A DNA stretch of 64,000 nt from Reclinomonas americana ATCC 50394. Taxonomy: Eukaryota > Jakobida > Jakobea > Jakobida. The DNA is taken from positions 806,001-870,000 of the forward strand of contig PS015010.1 in the NCBI GenBank assembly GCA_048213135.1, given 5' to 3'. Positions 53,413-63,385 of the stretch are shown here, one piece after another (the first letter of the stretch is position 1; each line of letters begins with the position of its first letter). The position numbers were made by a program, and so were the translations under genes. Under the pieces are notes generated by a model that was not told the origin of the DNA, ran no database searches, and saw only the letters and a program-made list of their open reading frames with translations.

Positions 53413-54132
53413 ATGACCTGGAAACAGTTTTTCACTTCTTCAATTGGAAAAAAATTCACGATGGGCCTCACCGGCCTCTTTCTGATCAGCTTCCTGGTCG
53501 TGCATGTTGGGCTCAATGCCATGATCTTCTTTAATGATGGCGGACAAACCTTCAACCACTGGGCGCATTTCATGGGGGCCAACCTCATCATCCGCACCAT
53601 GGAAATAGGCCTGTTCCTGTTCCTGATCCTGCACATCGTTCAGGGCCTCATGCTCTGGTCGCAGAACAATAAAGCCAGGCCCGTAAAATATGCAGTGAAC
53701 AATGCCGCTTCCAACAGTAAATGGTACAGCCGCAGTATGGGCCTGCTCGGTACACTCATACTCCTGTTCCTGGTGCTGCACTTATATCATTTCTGGACGC
53801 CTTCCCGTTTGGGTGGTGTGGGCAACATCCATTCCCTGCAGGAGACCGTACTGGTAGGGCAGGAGTACAACAACCAGCCGGTACACGACCTGTATGCCGA
53901 AATGGGCATCGTATTCCAGGACCTGTGGGTGGTGATCGTTTATGTGCTGGGTGTGATCTCCCTGTGCTGGCACCTCATACACGGCTTCCAGAGCGCTTTT
54001 CAAACATTCGGTATCAATCATAAAAGATATACACCCATCATTAAAGCGGCCGGCTGGGCTTACTCCATCATTGTATGCCTGCTTTTCGCGCTGATGCCGC
54101 TGGCCTTCTATTTCAAATGGATCGATTACTGA
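53413..54132 (+). CDS. sdhC: Succinate dehydrogenase cytochrome b subunit
   Basis: This 239-residue membrane protein has five membrane helices. Histidines suited to bind two b hemes are in FLVVHVGLNAM, LFLILHIVQG, LVLHLYHFWTP and WHLIHGFQSAF. It belongs to the single-polypeptide cytochrome b558 type (as in Bacillus and Wolinella), so no sdhD is needed. It anchors SdhAB and reduces or oxidises menaquinone. The frame is open upstream to 53320, overlapping the previous gene, but the ATG at 53413 (MTWKQFFTSSIGKK) gives the family start. Confidence 0.93.
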   Translation: MTWKQFFTSSIGKKFTMGLTGLFLISFLVVHVGLNAMIFFNDGGQTFNHWAHFMGANLIIRTMEIGLFLFLILHIVQGLMLWSQNNKARPVKYAVNNAASNSKWYSRSMGLLGTLILLFLVLHLYHFWTPSRLGGVGNIHSLQETVLVGQEYNNQPVHDLYAEMGIVFQDLWVVIVYVLGVISLCWHLIHGFQSAFQTFGINHKRYTPIIKAAGWAYSIIVCLLFALMPLAFYFKWIDY

Positions 54133-54194
54133 TCTGTTGCAACACACAGGTGTATACCATTAACTGATTAACTCAAAAAATAACAGACCATCCC

Positions 54195-56171
54195 ATGGCT
54201 TTAGATTCTAAGATCCCACAGGGCGAAATGGAGAAAAAGTGGACCGATTACAAAGGACACGTAAAGCTCGTTAACCCCGCCAACAAACGTAAACTGGAGA
54301 TCATCGTTGTAGGCACCGGCCTGGCAGGTGCTTCGGCGGCCGCAGCACTCGGTGAAATGGGGTACAAGGTAAAAGCTTTCTGTTTCCAGGACAGCCCGCG
54401 CCGTGCACACAGCATCGCGGCACAGGGTGGTATCAATGCCGCCAAAAATTACCAGAACGACGGTGACAGTGTCTTCCGTCTTTTTTATGATACGGTAAAG
54501 GGCGGCGACTACCGTGCCCGCGAGGGTAACGTACACCGCCTGGCCGAAGTGAGCGCCGCCATCATCGACCAGTGTGTGGCACAGGGTGTTCCCTTCGCTC
54601 GTGAATACGGTGGCCTGCTCAGCAACCGCAGTTTTGGTGGTACACAGGTACAGCGTACTTTCTATGCAGCCGGGCAAACAGGTCAGCAACTCCTGCTGGG
54701 TGCCTACAGCGCGCTGGAAAGGCAGGTGGCCCTGGGCAACGTGGAAATGTACAGCCGCCACGAAATGCTCGACGTAGTGATGATTGATGGAAAGGCGAGA
54801 GGCATCATCGCCCGTGACCTGGTAAAAGGTAAACTCGAACGCCATTTCGGGCACGCGGTACTGCTGTGCTCCGGTGGTTATGGCAACGTTTTCTATTTAA
54901 GCACCAACGCCATGGGCAGTAATGTTACCGCCGCATGGAAAGCACATAAAAAGGGCGCCTTCTTCGGCAACCCCTGTTTTACACAAATTCACCCTACCTG
55001 TATCCCCGTTAGCGGCGATCACCAGAGCAAACTCACGCTTATGAGTGAGAGCCTGCGTAACGACGGACGCATATGGGTACCCAAGGCAAAAGACGACAAA
55101 CGCAAAGCTGCCGATATACCTGAAGAGGAAAGGGATTATTACCTGGAAAGAAGGTATCCCGCTTTCGGTAATCTCGTACCCCGCGACGTGGCTTCCCGTG
55201 CTGCCAAGGAAAGGTGCGACGCCGGTTATGGCGTGGGTACCACCAAAATGGCCGTTTACCTCGATTATGCCGATGCGATCAAACGTTATGGCAAGATAGA
55301 GGCCAACAAAGCCGGCAACCACAATGCCGATATGGACACCATCATCAAACTGGGTAAGGGGGTTGTGGAAGAAAAGTACGGCAACCTGTTCGAGATGTAT
55401 GAAAAGATCACCGGTGAAAATCCTTACGAAACACCGATGCGCATTTACCCCGCGGTGCACTACACCATGGGCGGACTGTGGGTGGATTACGAACTACAGA
55501 CCACCGTTCCAGGGCTGTATGCACTGGGTGAAGCCAACTTCAGCGATCATGGTGCCAACCGTTTGGGTGCATCAGCACTCATGCAGGGCCTGGCCGACGG
55601 CTATTTCGTGATACCTTATACCATTGGTAATTACCTGGCCGATGAGATCCGCACCGCGGCCATACCTACCACGCATCCTGCATTTGAAGAAACGGAAAAA
55701 GCGGTGAGCGACAGGATCAATGTGCTGATGAACATCAAAGGCAAACAAAGCGTGGAAAGCTTTCACAAACGACTGGGTAAGATCATGTGGGACAAATGCG
55801 GCATGGCCCGTAATGCGCAGGGACTACAGGAAGCCATCAAAGAGATACAGGACCTGAAAAAAGAATTCTGGAGCGACCTGCGTATACCCGGCGACATCAG
55901 CGAAATGAACCCCGAGCTCGACAAAGCCGGACGGGTAGCCGATTTCATTGAACTCGGCGAACTGATGTGCAGGGACGCCCTGAACAGGAATGAAAGCTGC
56001 GGCGGCCACTTCCGCGAGGAAAGCCAGACAGAGGACGGCGAAGCCAAACGCGACGATGATAATTTCAGTTATGTGGCGGCATGGGAATATAAAGGGGACA
56101 GCGACTGGATTCTGAACAAGGAAATACTGAATTTTGAGATCGTGAAACCAACGCAGCGCAGTTACAAATAA
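54195..56171 (+). CDS. sdhA: Succinate dehydrogenase/fumarate reductase flavoprotein subunit
   Basis: This 658-residue subunit oxidises succinate to fumarate with covalently bound [27 protein letters not shown] is the dinucleotide fold. [18 protein letters not shown] carries the FAD-linking His, and [17 protein letters not shown] and [20 protein letters not shown] are the catalytic and C-terminal motifs. The length of about 650 residues is typical of the Bacteroidota/epsilonproteobacterial type. It lies between sdhC and sdhB with gaps of 62 and 29 bases. Confidence 0.96.
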   Translation: MALDSKIPQGEMEKKWTDYKGHVKLVNPANKRKLEIIVVGTGLAGASAAAALGEMGYKVKAFCFQDSPRRAHSIAAQGGINAAKNYQNDGDSVFRLFYDTVKGGDYRAREGNVHRLAEVSAAIIDQCVAQGVPFAREYGGLLSNRSFGGTQVQRTFYAAGQTGQQLLLGAYSALERQVALGNVEMYSRHEMLDVVMIDGKARGIIARDLVKGKLERHFGHAVLLCSGGYGNVFYLSTNAMGSNVTAAWKAHKKGAFFGNPCFTQIHPTCIPVSGDHQSKLTLMSESLRNDGRIWVPKAKDDKRKAADIPEEERDYYLERRYPAFGNLVPRDVASRAAKERCDAGYGVGTTKMAVYLDYADAIKRYGKIEANKAGNHNADMDTIIKLGKGVVEEKYGNLFEMYEKITGENPYETPMRIYPAVHYTMGGLWVDYELQTTVPGLYALGEANFSDHGANRLGASALMQGLADGYFVIPYTIGNYLADEIRTAAIPTTHPAFEETEKAVSDRINVLMNIKGKQSVESFHKRLGKIMWDKCGMARNAQGLQEAIKEIQDLKKEFWSDLRIPGDISEMNPELDKAGRVADFIELGELMCRDALNRNESCGGHFREESQTEDGEAKRDDDNFSYVAAWEYKGDSDWILNKEILNFEIVKPTQRSYK

Positions 56172-56200
56172 CCCATTAATCAACGCAACAAATTAGTTCT

Positions 56201-56965
56201 ATGGAACACTACAATATGAACCTCACGCTGAAAGTATGGCGTCAGAAGAACAGCAGCAGTACAGGTAATTTCGATAATTACCAGGTGAAGGATATTTCTT
56301 CGGAAATGTCTTTCCTCGAACTGTTTGATGTCCTCAATGAGCAGCTGATCGCGGAAGGAAAGGACCCCATCGCTTTTGATCACGATTGCCGTGAAGGTAT
56401 CTGCGGTGCCTGCAGCATGTACATTAATGGTAAAGCGCACGGCCCGTGGGAAAAGAACACCACCTGCCAGCTGCACATGCGTGCTTTCAAAGATGGAGAT
56501 ACTATTGTAGTGGAACCCTGGCGCAGCGTGGCTTTCCCGGTTATCAAAGACCTGATGGTGGACCGCACCGCGTTCGACCGTATCATACAGGCGGGTGGTT
56601 ATATTTCTGTCAACACCGGTAATGCGCAGGATGCCAACGCCCTGCCCATCGATAAAAAAGACGCCGACGAAGCCTTTATGGCGGCAGCCTGCATCGGTTG
56701 CGGCGCTTGCGTGGCGGCTTGCAAGAACGGCAGCGCCATGCTGTTTACCAGCGCAAAAATTTCACAACTCGCTTTACTGCCGCAGGGCCAGCCCGAAAGG
56801 GAATCGCGTGTGCTCAACATGGTAGCGCAAATGGATAAAGAAGGGTTCGGCAACTGTACCAACACCTATGCCTGCGAAGCAGAATGCCCGAAAGGTATTT
56901 CTGTCGCCAACATCGCCCGGATGAACAGGGAGTATATGAAAGCGGGGTTGAGTACGGAGCAATAA
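56201..56965 (+). CDS. sdhB: Succinate dehydrogenase/fumarate reductase iron-sulfur subunit
   Basis: This 254-residue subunit carries electrons from FAD to the membrane quinone site. The [2Fe-2S] ligands are C63, C68, C71 and C89 ([10 protein letters not shown] ... NTTC). The second half has [11 protein letters not shown] (C164, C167, C170, C174) and [12 protein letters not shown] (C219, C225, C229) for the [4Fe-4S] and [3Fe-4S] clusters. It ends the sdhCAB operon and is followed by a strong terminator. Confidence 0.96.
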   Translation: MEHYNMNLTLKVWRQKNSSSTGNFDNYQVKDISSEMSFLELFDVLNEQLIAEGKDPIAFDHDCREGICGACSMYINGKAHGPWEKNTTCQLHMRAFKDGDTIVVEPWRSVAFPVIKDLMVDRTAFDRIIQAGGYISVNTGNAQDANALPIDKKDADEAFMAAACIGCGACVAACKNGSAMLFTSAKISQLALLPQGQPERESRVLNMVAQMDKEGFGNCTNTYACEAECPKGISVANIARMNREYMKAGLSTEQ

Positions 56966-56989
56966 TGAATATAGAATAACAACATATAG

Positions 56990-57014
56990 ATCCGGCCGCT
57001 GGCCGGATTTTTTA
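56990..57014 (+). terminator. Intrinsic terminator of sdhCAB
   Basis: The perfect stem ATCCGGCC (56990-56997) / GGCCGGAT (57001-57008) with a three-base loop is followed by TTTTTT. Confidence 0.92.
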
Positions 57015-57016
57015 TT

Positions 57017-57140
57017 ACCGCAGAGAACAGGACTACGCAGAGGATGTTATCAGGATTTTACATTCGCACATCCACATATCTGCACATCCACATATTCATT
57101 CATCCGCACATTCGCATATTCACACATCGCACATCCAAAA
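57017..57140. repeat. Phrase repeats, families E and C, between convergent genes
   Basis: ACCGCAGAGAACAGG and ACTACGCAGAGG (57017-57043, family E) are followed by about 80 bases of family C in reverse orientation. The latter includes ACATTCGCACATCC, ACATATCTGCACATCC, CCGCACATTCGCATATTC and ACACATCGCACATCC. This is the longest and cleanest family C copy, with a period of about 12. Confidence 0.7.
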
Positions 57141-57155
57141 GTTTTCATATAACAA

Positions 57156-57184
57156 AAATGCAACCATCACCGGTTGCATTTTTT
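57156..57184. terminator. Bidirectional terminator
   Basis: The perfect 10-bp stem AAATGCAACC (57156-57165) / GGTTGCATTT (57172-57181) with a six-base loop has T-runs on both strands. It lies 26 bases from the end of the minus-strand SDR gene. Confidence 0.85.
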
Positions 57185-57209
57185 CATATCCTGCCTGTAG
57201 TCCCTTGTA

Positions 57210-57956
57210 TTATGCGGTTTGTCCTCCGTCTACATTAAGTGTTGTACCGGTAATATAAGAAGCCTCCGGGCTGGCGAGGAAAGCCACAGCGGCGGCTACT
57301 TCTTCCACTTTGCCATAGCGGCCCAGCGGGACCTGTGATTTGATCGCGGCGGCAAAATCACCATTATCAGGGTTCATATCCGTATCGATAGGACCGGGCT
57401 GTACCGTATTCACGGTAATGCCTTTGGCACCGAGATCACGGGCCCAGCCGCGGCTGTAAGTAGCTACAGCAGCCTTGGTAGCCGCATAATCGGCCATACC
57501 CTGGAAGGGAACGGTATCGGCTACTGATGACCCGATGGAGATTACCCGTCCGCCAAAACCCAGGTACTTGGTGGCGGCCCTTACGGCTGCAGCCACACCA
57601 TTCACGTTTACGGCATATTGGCGGTCAAATGTGCTGATGTTATTATCGGGGCTGTCTACCGAGCCCATGGCAAATAAACCGGCATTGTTCACCAGGATGT
57701 CCAGTTGTCCCCAGCTCTTTACGGTTTGTTCCACTGCTGAAGCTATGGAAGCCGGGTCGCCGCTGTCGGCTTTAATGGCCAGGGCCTTGCCGCCGTCTTT
57801 TTCAATGGTGGTAACCAGTTCCGCTGCTTTTTCAGGAGAACTGATATAAGTGAAAGCTACGCTGGCGCCTTCTGCTGCCAGCCTTTTTACGATAGCGGCA
57901 CCTATACCACGGCTTCCGCCGGTTACCAGGGCCACTTTGTTGTTCAAGCGTGTCAT
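57210..57956 (-). CDS. SDR family oxidoreductase (FabG-like)
   Basis: This 248-residue classical SDR has ALVTGGSRGIGAAIVKRLA as the cofactor loop, NNAGLF, the catalytic serine region ISIGSSVA, and YAATKAAV with the catalytic Tyr and Lys. The C-terminus SYITGTTLNVDGGQTA is typical. No acyl-carrier or fatty acid gene is near, so a FabG role is unlikely. A general quinone or aldehyde reductase is possible. It follows the nitroreductase gene in the same direction after 36 bases, so both may be controlled by the divergent HxlR regulator. Confidence 0.9.
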   Translation of the reverse strand: MTRLNNKVALVTGGSRGIGAAIVKRLAAEGASVAFTYISSPEKAAELVTTIEKDGGKALAIKADSGDPASIASAVEQTVKSWGQLDILVNNAGLFAMGSVDSPDNNISTFDRQYAVNVNGVAAAVRAATKYLGFGGRVISIGSSVADTVPFQGMADYAATKAAVATYSRGWARDLGAKGITVNTVQPGPIDTDMNPDNGDFAAAIKSQVPLGRYGKVEEVAAAVAFLASPEASYITGTTLNVDGGQTA

Positions 57957-57992
57957 TGTCGTTGTTGTTTGATTGATTGTTTTTGATTGTTG

Positions 57993-58625
57993 TTAGTTGA
58001 ATTCAGTCAGGAGTTCGGATAAAGGCTTTCGCACTTTTTTCATTTTCAGCGACCAGTCATTCTCTGCGTCGCGGTAGCCCAAAGCCAGCAGGGTAGTGCT
58101 TTTCAGGCCTTTCGCAGAAAGGTTCAGCAGTTCGTCGAGTGCTTTAGGGTCAAAGCCTTCCATGGGTGTGGCATCCACTTCTTCAATGGCAGCCGATACA
58201 ATGGAGAAACCCAGCGCGATGGCGGCTTGTTTCTCCGCATGACGGAATTGCAGCTCCGGGCTTTTGGATGTGAGGTAAGCGATGGTATTCTGGCGGGCCA
58301 CTTCGGTAGCAGACGCGTCCAGGTTGCGTTCCCGGTTGTTCCTGTCAAATACCTCGTTGATGCGTTCCTCGGTGTAAGCATCCCAGGCGGCGAAGACCAG
58401 GACATGGGAAGCCTGGCCCACCTGGGGTTGGTTGAAAGCCACCGCCTTCAACTTTTCTTTGAGTTCCTTATTGCTGATGGAGAAGATCTCGAAAGGCTGG
58501 ATATTGGCTCCCGTAGGCGCCAGGCGGGCCGCTTCAATGATACGGTTCACTTTTTCCTGTGGCACCCTTTCACCGTTCATTTGCTTGGTGGCATAACGCC
58601 AGTTCAATGTGTCTATAAGGTTCAT
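57993..58625 (-). CDS. NAD(P)H-dependent nitroreductase-family oxidoreductase
   Basis: This 210-residue protein resembles NfsB/nitroreductase flavoproteins: NWRYATKQMNGERVP, ARLAPTGANIQPFEIFSI and SAAIEEVDATPMEGFD mark FMN and dimer contacts. Such enzymes reduce quinones, nitro compounds or flavin with NAD(P)H. The ATG at 58625 was chosen because it gives the family start; upstream in-frame sequence overlaps the promoter. It is divergent from an HxlR regulator with a cluster of GTAAC sites in between, a classic arrangement for electrophile-responsive genes. Confidence 0.9.
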   Translation of the reverse strand: MNLIDTLNWRYATKQMNGERVPQEKVNRIIEAARLAPTGANIQPFEIFSISNKELKEKLKAVAFNQPQVGQASHVLVFAAWDAYTEERINEVFDRNNRERNLDASATEVARQNTIAYLTSKSPELQFRHAEKQAAIALGFSIVSAAIEEVDATPMEGFDPKALDELLNLSAKGLKSTTLLALGYRDAENDWSLKMKKVRKPLSELLTEFN

Positions 58626-58659
58626 TCTCGTTGTTTTTTTGATGAGTAAGTAAAAAATC

Positions 58660-58737
58660 GTAACTTTGTTACTCAAAGATACTAACGTTAGTTACAAAAA
58701 GTTACTTAAAGCAAAAATACTGGTAACCCAGAGGTAA
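58660..58737. promoter_or_regulatory. Operator cluster (GTAAC/GTTAC) with -7 box between nitroreductase and HxlR genes
   Basis: Six GTAAC or GTTAC pentamers occur in 78 bases, at 58660, 58668, 58691, 58701, 58723 and 58733. The first two form GTAAC-TTT-GTTAC. The 12-bp palindrome ACTAACGTTAGT is at 58681-58692. A minus-strand -7 box TATCTTTG (58681 to 58674) for the nitroreductase gene abuts this palindrome, so a bound repressor would block it. Confidence 0.6.
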
Positions 58738-58765
58738 CTAACGGGTGCATATAAATGGAATCTTT

Positions 58766-59143
58766 ATGACACACGAACTTTTTTTATCGACCAATTGCGC
58801 CATGACCCGCACCATGGCCATCCTGGGCACCAAATGGAAGCCCATCCTCATTTATACGATAGGAAAGAAGACGATGCGTTTCGGGCAATTGTCGGCCCAG
58901 GTGGAACTCATATCCCGTAAGGTGCTGACTGAACAGTTGAAAGAACTGGAAGACGATGGCATATTGGTGAGGCAGGCTTTCAGCGAAATACCGCCCCGCG
59001 TGGAATACCACCTCAGCGAGAAGGGCCTGGCCCTGTTGCCTATCCTGGAGGAGATGTGTACCTGGAACCGGAAATTCGATACCCGGGCTGAGGCCAATTG
59101 CAAGCTGGAAAAGGAAGCCCTGCTGAAAAAAAAGAAAGTGTAA
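58766..59143 (+). CDS. HxlR family transcriptional regulator
   Basis: This 125-residue winged-helix protein has the family pattern: Cys in STNCAMTRTMAILGTKWKPILIYTI, then MRFGQLSAQVELISRKVLTEQLKELEDDGILVRQ and the wing PPRVEYHLSEKGLAL. HxlR/YodB regulators often use the N-terminal cysteine to sense quinones or aldehydes and repress nearby oxidoreductase genes. That fits the divergent nitroreductase-SDR pair here. The ATG at 58766 gives the usual start. Confidence 0.93.
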   Translation: MTHELFLSTNCAMTRTMAILGTKWKPILIYTIGKKTMRFGQLSAQVELISRKVLTEQLKELEDDGILVRQAFSEIPPRVEYHLSEKGLALLPILEEMCTWNRKFDTRAEANCKLEKEALLKKKKV

Positions 59144-59185
59144 GGATTTTACCGGGAGAGGACAATCAAAATCCCGGGAAAAAAC

Positions 59186-59193
59186 TAGATTTG
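59186..59193 (+). promoter_or_regulatory. Putative -7 box (TAGATTTG) of the DUF4920 gene
   Basis: This is an exact TAnnTTTG match 14 bases before the ATG at 59208. Confidence 0.45.
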
Positions 59194-59207
59194 TAAAAAA
59201 TACAGAT

Positions 59208-59684
59208 ATGAAGAAAACAATAGTATCCTTTGTTGTCCTTTTCTTTTCCGCGGCCATCGCTATGGCGCAGCCACCTGCCGGGCCGGTAAAAGTGGGCGAC
59301 AATTACGGCGCTGTTATCACTGCCGATAAAGCCATACCTACCGAAGACCTGCCGGGCCTGCTGAAAGGCGATAAACCTGTACAGGTAAAAGTAATGGGTA
59401 CCGTTACCGACGTATGCTCTAAAAAAGGCTGCTGGATGACACTGGAAACCCCGGATAAGACCAAGGTTTTCGTAAAAATGAAGGATTATGCTTTCTTCGT
59501 TCCCGTTGAACTCATCGGCAGGAGCGTAGTACTGGAAGGCGAAGCCAAAATGAAAGTAACTTCTGTTGAAGAACTGAAGCACTATGCACAGGATGCTAAA
59601 AAATCCAAAGAAGAGATTGCTGCCATCAAAGAGCCGGAAAAAGAGATCCGTTTCATGGCCAACGGTATTAAGGTGACACAATAA
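59208..59684 (+). CDS. DUF4920 domain-containing exported protein
   Basis: This 158-residue protein has a signal peptide (AAIAMAQ). One DUF4920 domain contains VKVMGTVTDVCSKKGCWMTLE, KVFVKMKDYAFFVP and GRSVVLEGEAKMKVTSVEELKHYAQDA. The fold is probably an OB-like barrel. The paired cysteines in CSKKGCWM could bind metal or form a disulfide. Function is unknown. It has its own promoter candidate and a strong terminator. Confidence 0.88.
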   Translation: MKKTIVSFVVLFFSAAIAMAQPPAGPVKVGDNYGAVITADKAIPTEDLPGLLKGDKPVQVKVMGTVTDVCSKKGCWMTLETPDKTKVFVKMKDYAFFVPVELIGRSVVLEGEAKMKVTSVEELKHYAQDAKKSKEEIAAIKEPEKEIRFMANGIKVTQ

Positions 59685-59706
59685 ACCGGTACCGGTCAAT
59701 ATATTG

Positions 59707-59738
59707 AAAGGGTAAAGCAGGTCTTTACCCTTTTTTAT
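59707..59738 (+). terminator. Intrinsic terminator after the DUF4920 gene
   Basis: The perfect 10-bp stem AAAGGGTAAA (59707-59716) / TTTACCCTTT (59724-59733) is followed by further T residues. Confidence 0.9.
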
Positions 59739-59823
59739 TGTCCTTCCCGTGTTTTGCGGCAGCATATAGCGGGTTTTACCCGTCTAGCCAATAAGTACTA
59801 TTTTTAGGTATTACTAATTCTAA

Positions 59824-62800
59824 ATGCGGTTGAAGTTCAAAAGGATATACGTGCTGGTTGCCTGCCTTTTTCTATGGCCCTGCGTACAGGCGCAGGTTGG
59901 TTCCCCGCTCTCCAATATGCACCGCAAACTGGTCAGCACTAAGGCAAAGACCACCCGCCTCGATTCATTAAGTCTTATCCCCAATACCGTTGTAATAGAT
60001 GATGTACTCCCGTTCACGTACAAGGTCGATGAAGTAAATGCCACCATCACCTGGCTCACACAACCCGCCAGGGACAGCGTATGGATCACTTACCGCGTTT
60101 TTCCCTACCGGCTCAATGCTATGACACGGCGGCTCAATTACGACAGTATTAAGAACAACTTCCTCAGCAATCCCTTCACCTACCGGTACGATAACAAGGC
60201 CAATAACCCGCTCATGGACTTTGGTACGGTGAAGGCCGAGGGCAGCATCGGCCGGGGTATCGCATTCGGCAACAGCCAGGACGCGGTGGTCAACTCCAGT
60301 CTCAATATGCAGCTGAGCGGCTACATCGGCGACAGCCTGGAACTGACGGCTGCCATTACCGATAACAACATTCCCATTCAGCCCGACGGCAATACACAGG
60401 ACCTGCGTGACTTTGACCGCATCTTCCTGCAGGTGAAGAAAAAGAAATGGCAGGTGAACCTGGGTGATATCGATATCCGGCAGAGCCGCAACTATTTCCT
60501 CAACTTCTACAAACGGTTGCAGGGCATTTCCGTTATTGCCGACAGCCGTATTACTAAGAACATCAACAACTCCCTGCTGCTGAGCGGGGCCATTGCTAAA
60601 GGCAAATTCACCCGCAACATTCTGGAGCCCCTGGAAGGCAACCAGGGCCCTTACCGTTTGCGTAGCGCCAACGGGGAACTGTATTTCGTGATACTGGCCG
60701 GTACAGAAAGGGTATACATGGACGGTGAATTGCTGCAAAGGGGAGAGGACCAGGACTATGTAATCAACTACAATACAGCAGAACTAACGTTTACGCCTAA
60801 ACGACTGATCACGAAAGACAAACGAATACAAGTGGAATTTGAATACGCCGACCGGAATTTTCTCAATTCGCAGATCTATGTGAATGATGAGGTCAGTTTT
60901 AACAACCGGTTGTTTGTCAGCCTGGGTTTTTACAACAATTCCGACGCGAAAAATTCCAGCATCAACCAGGTGCTCGACACCAAACAAAAACAGTTCCTGG
61001 CCGGGGTAGGCGATGGTATTGATACGGCTTATTTCGTTAACGCGATCAAAGACACTTTTGCCGTTGGAAAAATATTATACAAGAAAAAAGATACGTTGTA
61101 CAACGGCACCATACACGATTCTATTTATATGCTGTCTGCTAACCCGCTGGACACCTTATACAACCTCGGTTTCACGTACCTGGGGCCGGGCAAGGGCGAT
61201 TATATGCCTTTGCTGAACGGAACCAATGGCAGAGCTTATTACTGGATACAACCCGATGCCAATAATGTAAAGCAGGGTGAATGGGCGCCGGTAACCCTGC
61301 TGGTGACACCCAAGCGCCAGCAAATGGTGACAGTCGCTGCGGAATACCTGGTCACCAAACATGCCCGTGTGAAAGCCGAAGTGGCCATGAGCCGCTATGA
61401 TATCAACCTGTTCTCCCGGCTCGATAAAAGCAATGACCAGGGCTTTGCCACCAGGCTGCAATTCCAGGGCGACAGTACCAAACTGCGCCTGCTTGGCCGG
61501 CCCATGCGTATGCAAACCCGCCTGGGGTACGAGTATGTGCAAAGCCGCTTTAAACCACTGGAAAGATTACGCAATATTGAATTCCTCCGCGACTGGAGCC
61601 TGCCCTATGATGTGGCGGCTGCCGATGAACACCTGGCCACCGGCGGTGTACAATTATCTGACCTGAAAGGCAACTACCTGCGCTACGAACTTACCAGTTA
61701 CAACCGGAGCGATAAATACAACGGCCTGCGGCAAACACTGGATCATTATACGATGATCCGCGGATGGAAACTTACCGACAGGGTGAGCTACACCACGGTA
61801 AGTGGCGCTGTGCAAAAAGGATATTTCCTTCGTCCTTATATCGACCTGAGCAAAGAATTGACGAAGTGGCGCAAAATGCAGCTGGGCTTCAATTACAGCA
61901 GTGAACACAACGAACTGAAAAATACGGTTGCCGATACACTGAACGCGACCAGTTTTGGGTTCAGTATCTTCCAGGTATACCTGAAATCAAACCAGGAGAA
62001 GCCCAATCGCTGGGGCGTATCTTACTTTACCCGCAGCGACCGCCTGCCGCAGGGATCTAAACTGCAGAAAGCCGACAGGAGCGATAACTACAACCTGTTT
62101 ACCGAGCTCACCAAAAGCGAGAAACACCAGTTGCGTTTGAACATCACTTACCGCAAACTGCATGTGCTCAACAGCGGCGTAAGCCTGCAAAAACCTGATG
62201 AAAGCCTTATCGGCAGGGTAGAATACGCGGTGAATGAATGGAGAGGATTTTTACAGGGCAACATCCTGTATGAGTTGGGCGCGGGACAGGAGCAGAAAAG
62301 GGAATACACTTTTGTTGAAGTACCTGCCGGGCAAGGGGAGTATACCTGGATCGATTACAACGGAAACGGTATTCCTGAACTGAATGAGTTTGAGATCGCC
62401 GTTTTCCAGGACCAGAAAAAGTACATCCGTGTATTTACACCCAGCAACCAGTATGTGAAAGCCAACTATGTACAGTTCAACTACAGTGTCGCCCTTTTCC
62501 CAAAGAGCCTGATGAAACCCGGACCACTGAAGGGTTTCCGCAAACTGCTGGCGAAGTCAAGTACCAGTTCGGCATTGCAGATCAATAAAAAAGATATTTC
62601 AACAGGTAAGTTTCAGTTCAACCCGTTTACCAAAAAATTGGTAGATACCACGCTTATTACGCTGAGTTCTTTTTTATCGAATACATTCTATTTCAACCGC
62701 AGTGATATCAAATGGGGCTTCGATATTACACACAGTCTTAACAATGGCAAGTCGCTGTTGTCGTATGGCTTTGAAAGCCGCAAACTGCGTACGTTGCAGG

Positions 62801-63321
62801 GAAAACTGCGCTGGAATATCAACCGCAACATCGCCACCAACCTCACAGTTCGGCAGGTGAGGAACGAACTCAATACCAGCGGCCCTAAATTTGATAACCG
62901 CAATTACCTGGTGATGCAGAATGTGATTGAGCCTTCGGTAAGTTATATCTACCGCTCTACCTTCATTGCCAGCCTGTCGTACAGTTTTGCTGATAAACGC
63001 AACCGGATTGATTCTATGGAAAAATCGGTGAGCCATGCGTTGTCGCTTGACGTTCGTTACAACATCTTATCCAGCAGCAGTGTGAATGCCCGGTTTACAT
63101 TGAACCGCATCAACTTCACTGCTTACCCCGGTGCCGCCAATACAACAGTGGGCTATATCCTGCTCGACGGGTTGCTGCCGGGCCAGAACTATTTATGGGG
63201 ACTGGAATATACCAAGCGGCTGGCTGGTAATATCGAAATGAGTATCCTCTATGAAGGAAGAAAACCCGGAGACACCAGGATCATACATGTGGGGAGAGCG
63301 AGTATAAGAGCTATCTTCTAA
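59824..63321 (+). CDS. Large exported protein, probable outer-membrane beta-barrel of unknown function
   Basis: This 1165-residue protein has a signal peptide (WPCVQAQ). Residues 60-330 include [39 protein letters not shown] and [20 protein letters not shown]. From about residue 500 to the end, amphipathic strands with aromatic ends recur ([59 protein letters not shown]), as in large outer-membrane barrels. [12 protein letters not shown] at 844-855 resembles an EF-hand-type calcium loop and is followed by [12 protein letters not shown]. The segments recall the T9SS translocon protein SprA, but this protein is half its size. I infer an outer-membrane location; function is unknown. Confidence 0.7.
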   Translation: MRLKFKRIYVLVACLFLWPCVQAQVGSPLSNMHRKLVSTKAKTTRLDSLSLIPNTVVIDDVLPFTYKVDEVNATITWLTQPARDSVWITYRVFPYRLNAMTRRLNYDSIKNNFLSNPFTYRYDNKANNPLMDFGTVKAEGSIGRGIAFGNSQDAVVNSSLNMQLSGYIGDSLELTAAITDNNIPIQPDGNTQDLRDFDRIFLQVKKKKWQVNLGDIDIRQSRNYFLNFYKRLQGISVIADSRITKNINNSLLLSGAIAKGKFTRNILEPLEGNQGPYRLRSANGELYFVILAGTERVYMDGELLQRGEDQDYVINYNTAELTFTPKRLITKDKRIQVEFEYADRNFLNSQIYVNDEVSFNNRLFVSLGFYNNSDAKNSSINQVLDTKQKQFLAGVGDGIDTAYFVNAIKDTFAVGKILYKKKDTLYNGTIHDSIYMLSANPLDTLYNLGFTYLGPGKGDYMPLLNGTNGRAYYWIQPDANNVKQGEWAPVTLLVTPKRQQMVTVAAEYLVTKHARVKAEVAMSRYDINLFSRLDKSNDQGFATRLQFQGDSTKLRLLGRPMRMQTRLGYEYVQSRFKPLERLRNIEFLRDWSLPYDVAAADEHLATGGVQLSDLKGNYLRYELTSYNRSDKYNGLRQTLDHYTMIRGWKLTDRVSYTTVSGAVQKGYFLRPYIDLSKELTKWRKMQLGFNYSSEHNELKNTVADTLNATSFGFSIFQVYLKSNQEKPNRWGVSYFTRSDRLPQGSKLQKADRSDNYNLFTELTKSEKHQLRLNITYRKLHVLNSGVSLQKPDESLIGRVEYAVNEWRGFLQGNILYELGAGQEQKREYTFVEVPAGQGEYTWIDYNGNGIPELNEFEIAVFQDQKKYIRVFTPSNQYVKANYVQFNYSVALFPKSLMKPGPLKGFRKLLAKSSTSSALQINKKDISTGKFQFNPFTKKLVDTTLITLSSFLSNTFYFNRSDIKWGFDITHSLNNGKSLLSYGFESRKLRTLQGKLRWNINRNIATNLTVRQVRNELNTSGPKFDNRNYLVMQNVIEPSVSYIYRSTFIASLSYSFADKRNRIDSMEKSVSHALSLDVRYNILSSSSVNARFTLNRINFTAYPGAANTTVGYILLDGLLPGQNYLWGLEYTKRLAGNIEMSILYEGRKPGDTRIIHVGRASIRAIF

Positions 63322-63345
63322 AATTACGAATTACGGATGAGCATT
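63322..63345. repeat. Intergenic phrase repeat, family B
   Basis: AAATTACGAATTACGGATG is a short family B copy between two convergent genes, followed by a TTCATT/CATTC-rich tract up to 63390. Confidence 0.45.
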
Positions 63346-63385
63346 ACCATTCGTTCATTTTTCATTCTTTCCTTCCTTCATTCAA

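Noticed and set aside
57210-57956. FabG of fatty acid synthesis
   Set aside because: The protein is FabG-like, but no acyl-carrier or fab genes are near and it is grouped with a nitroreductase and an HxlR regulator.
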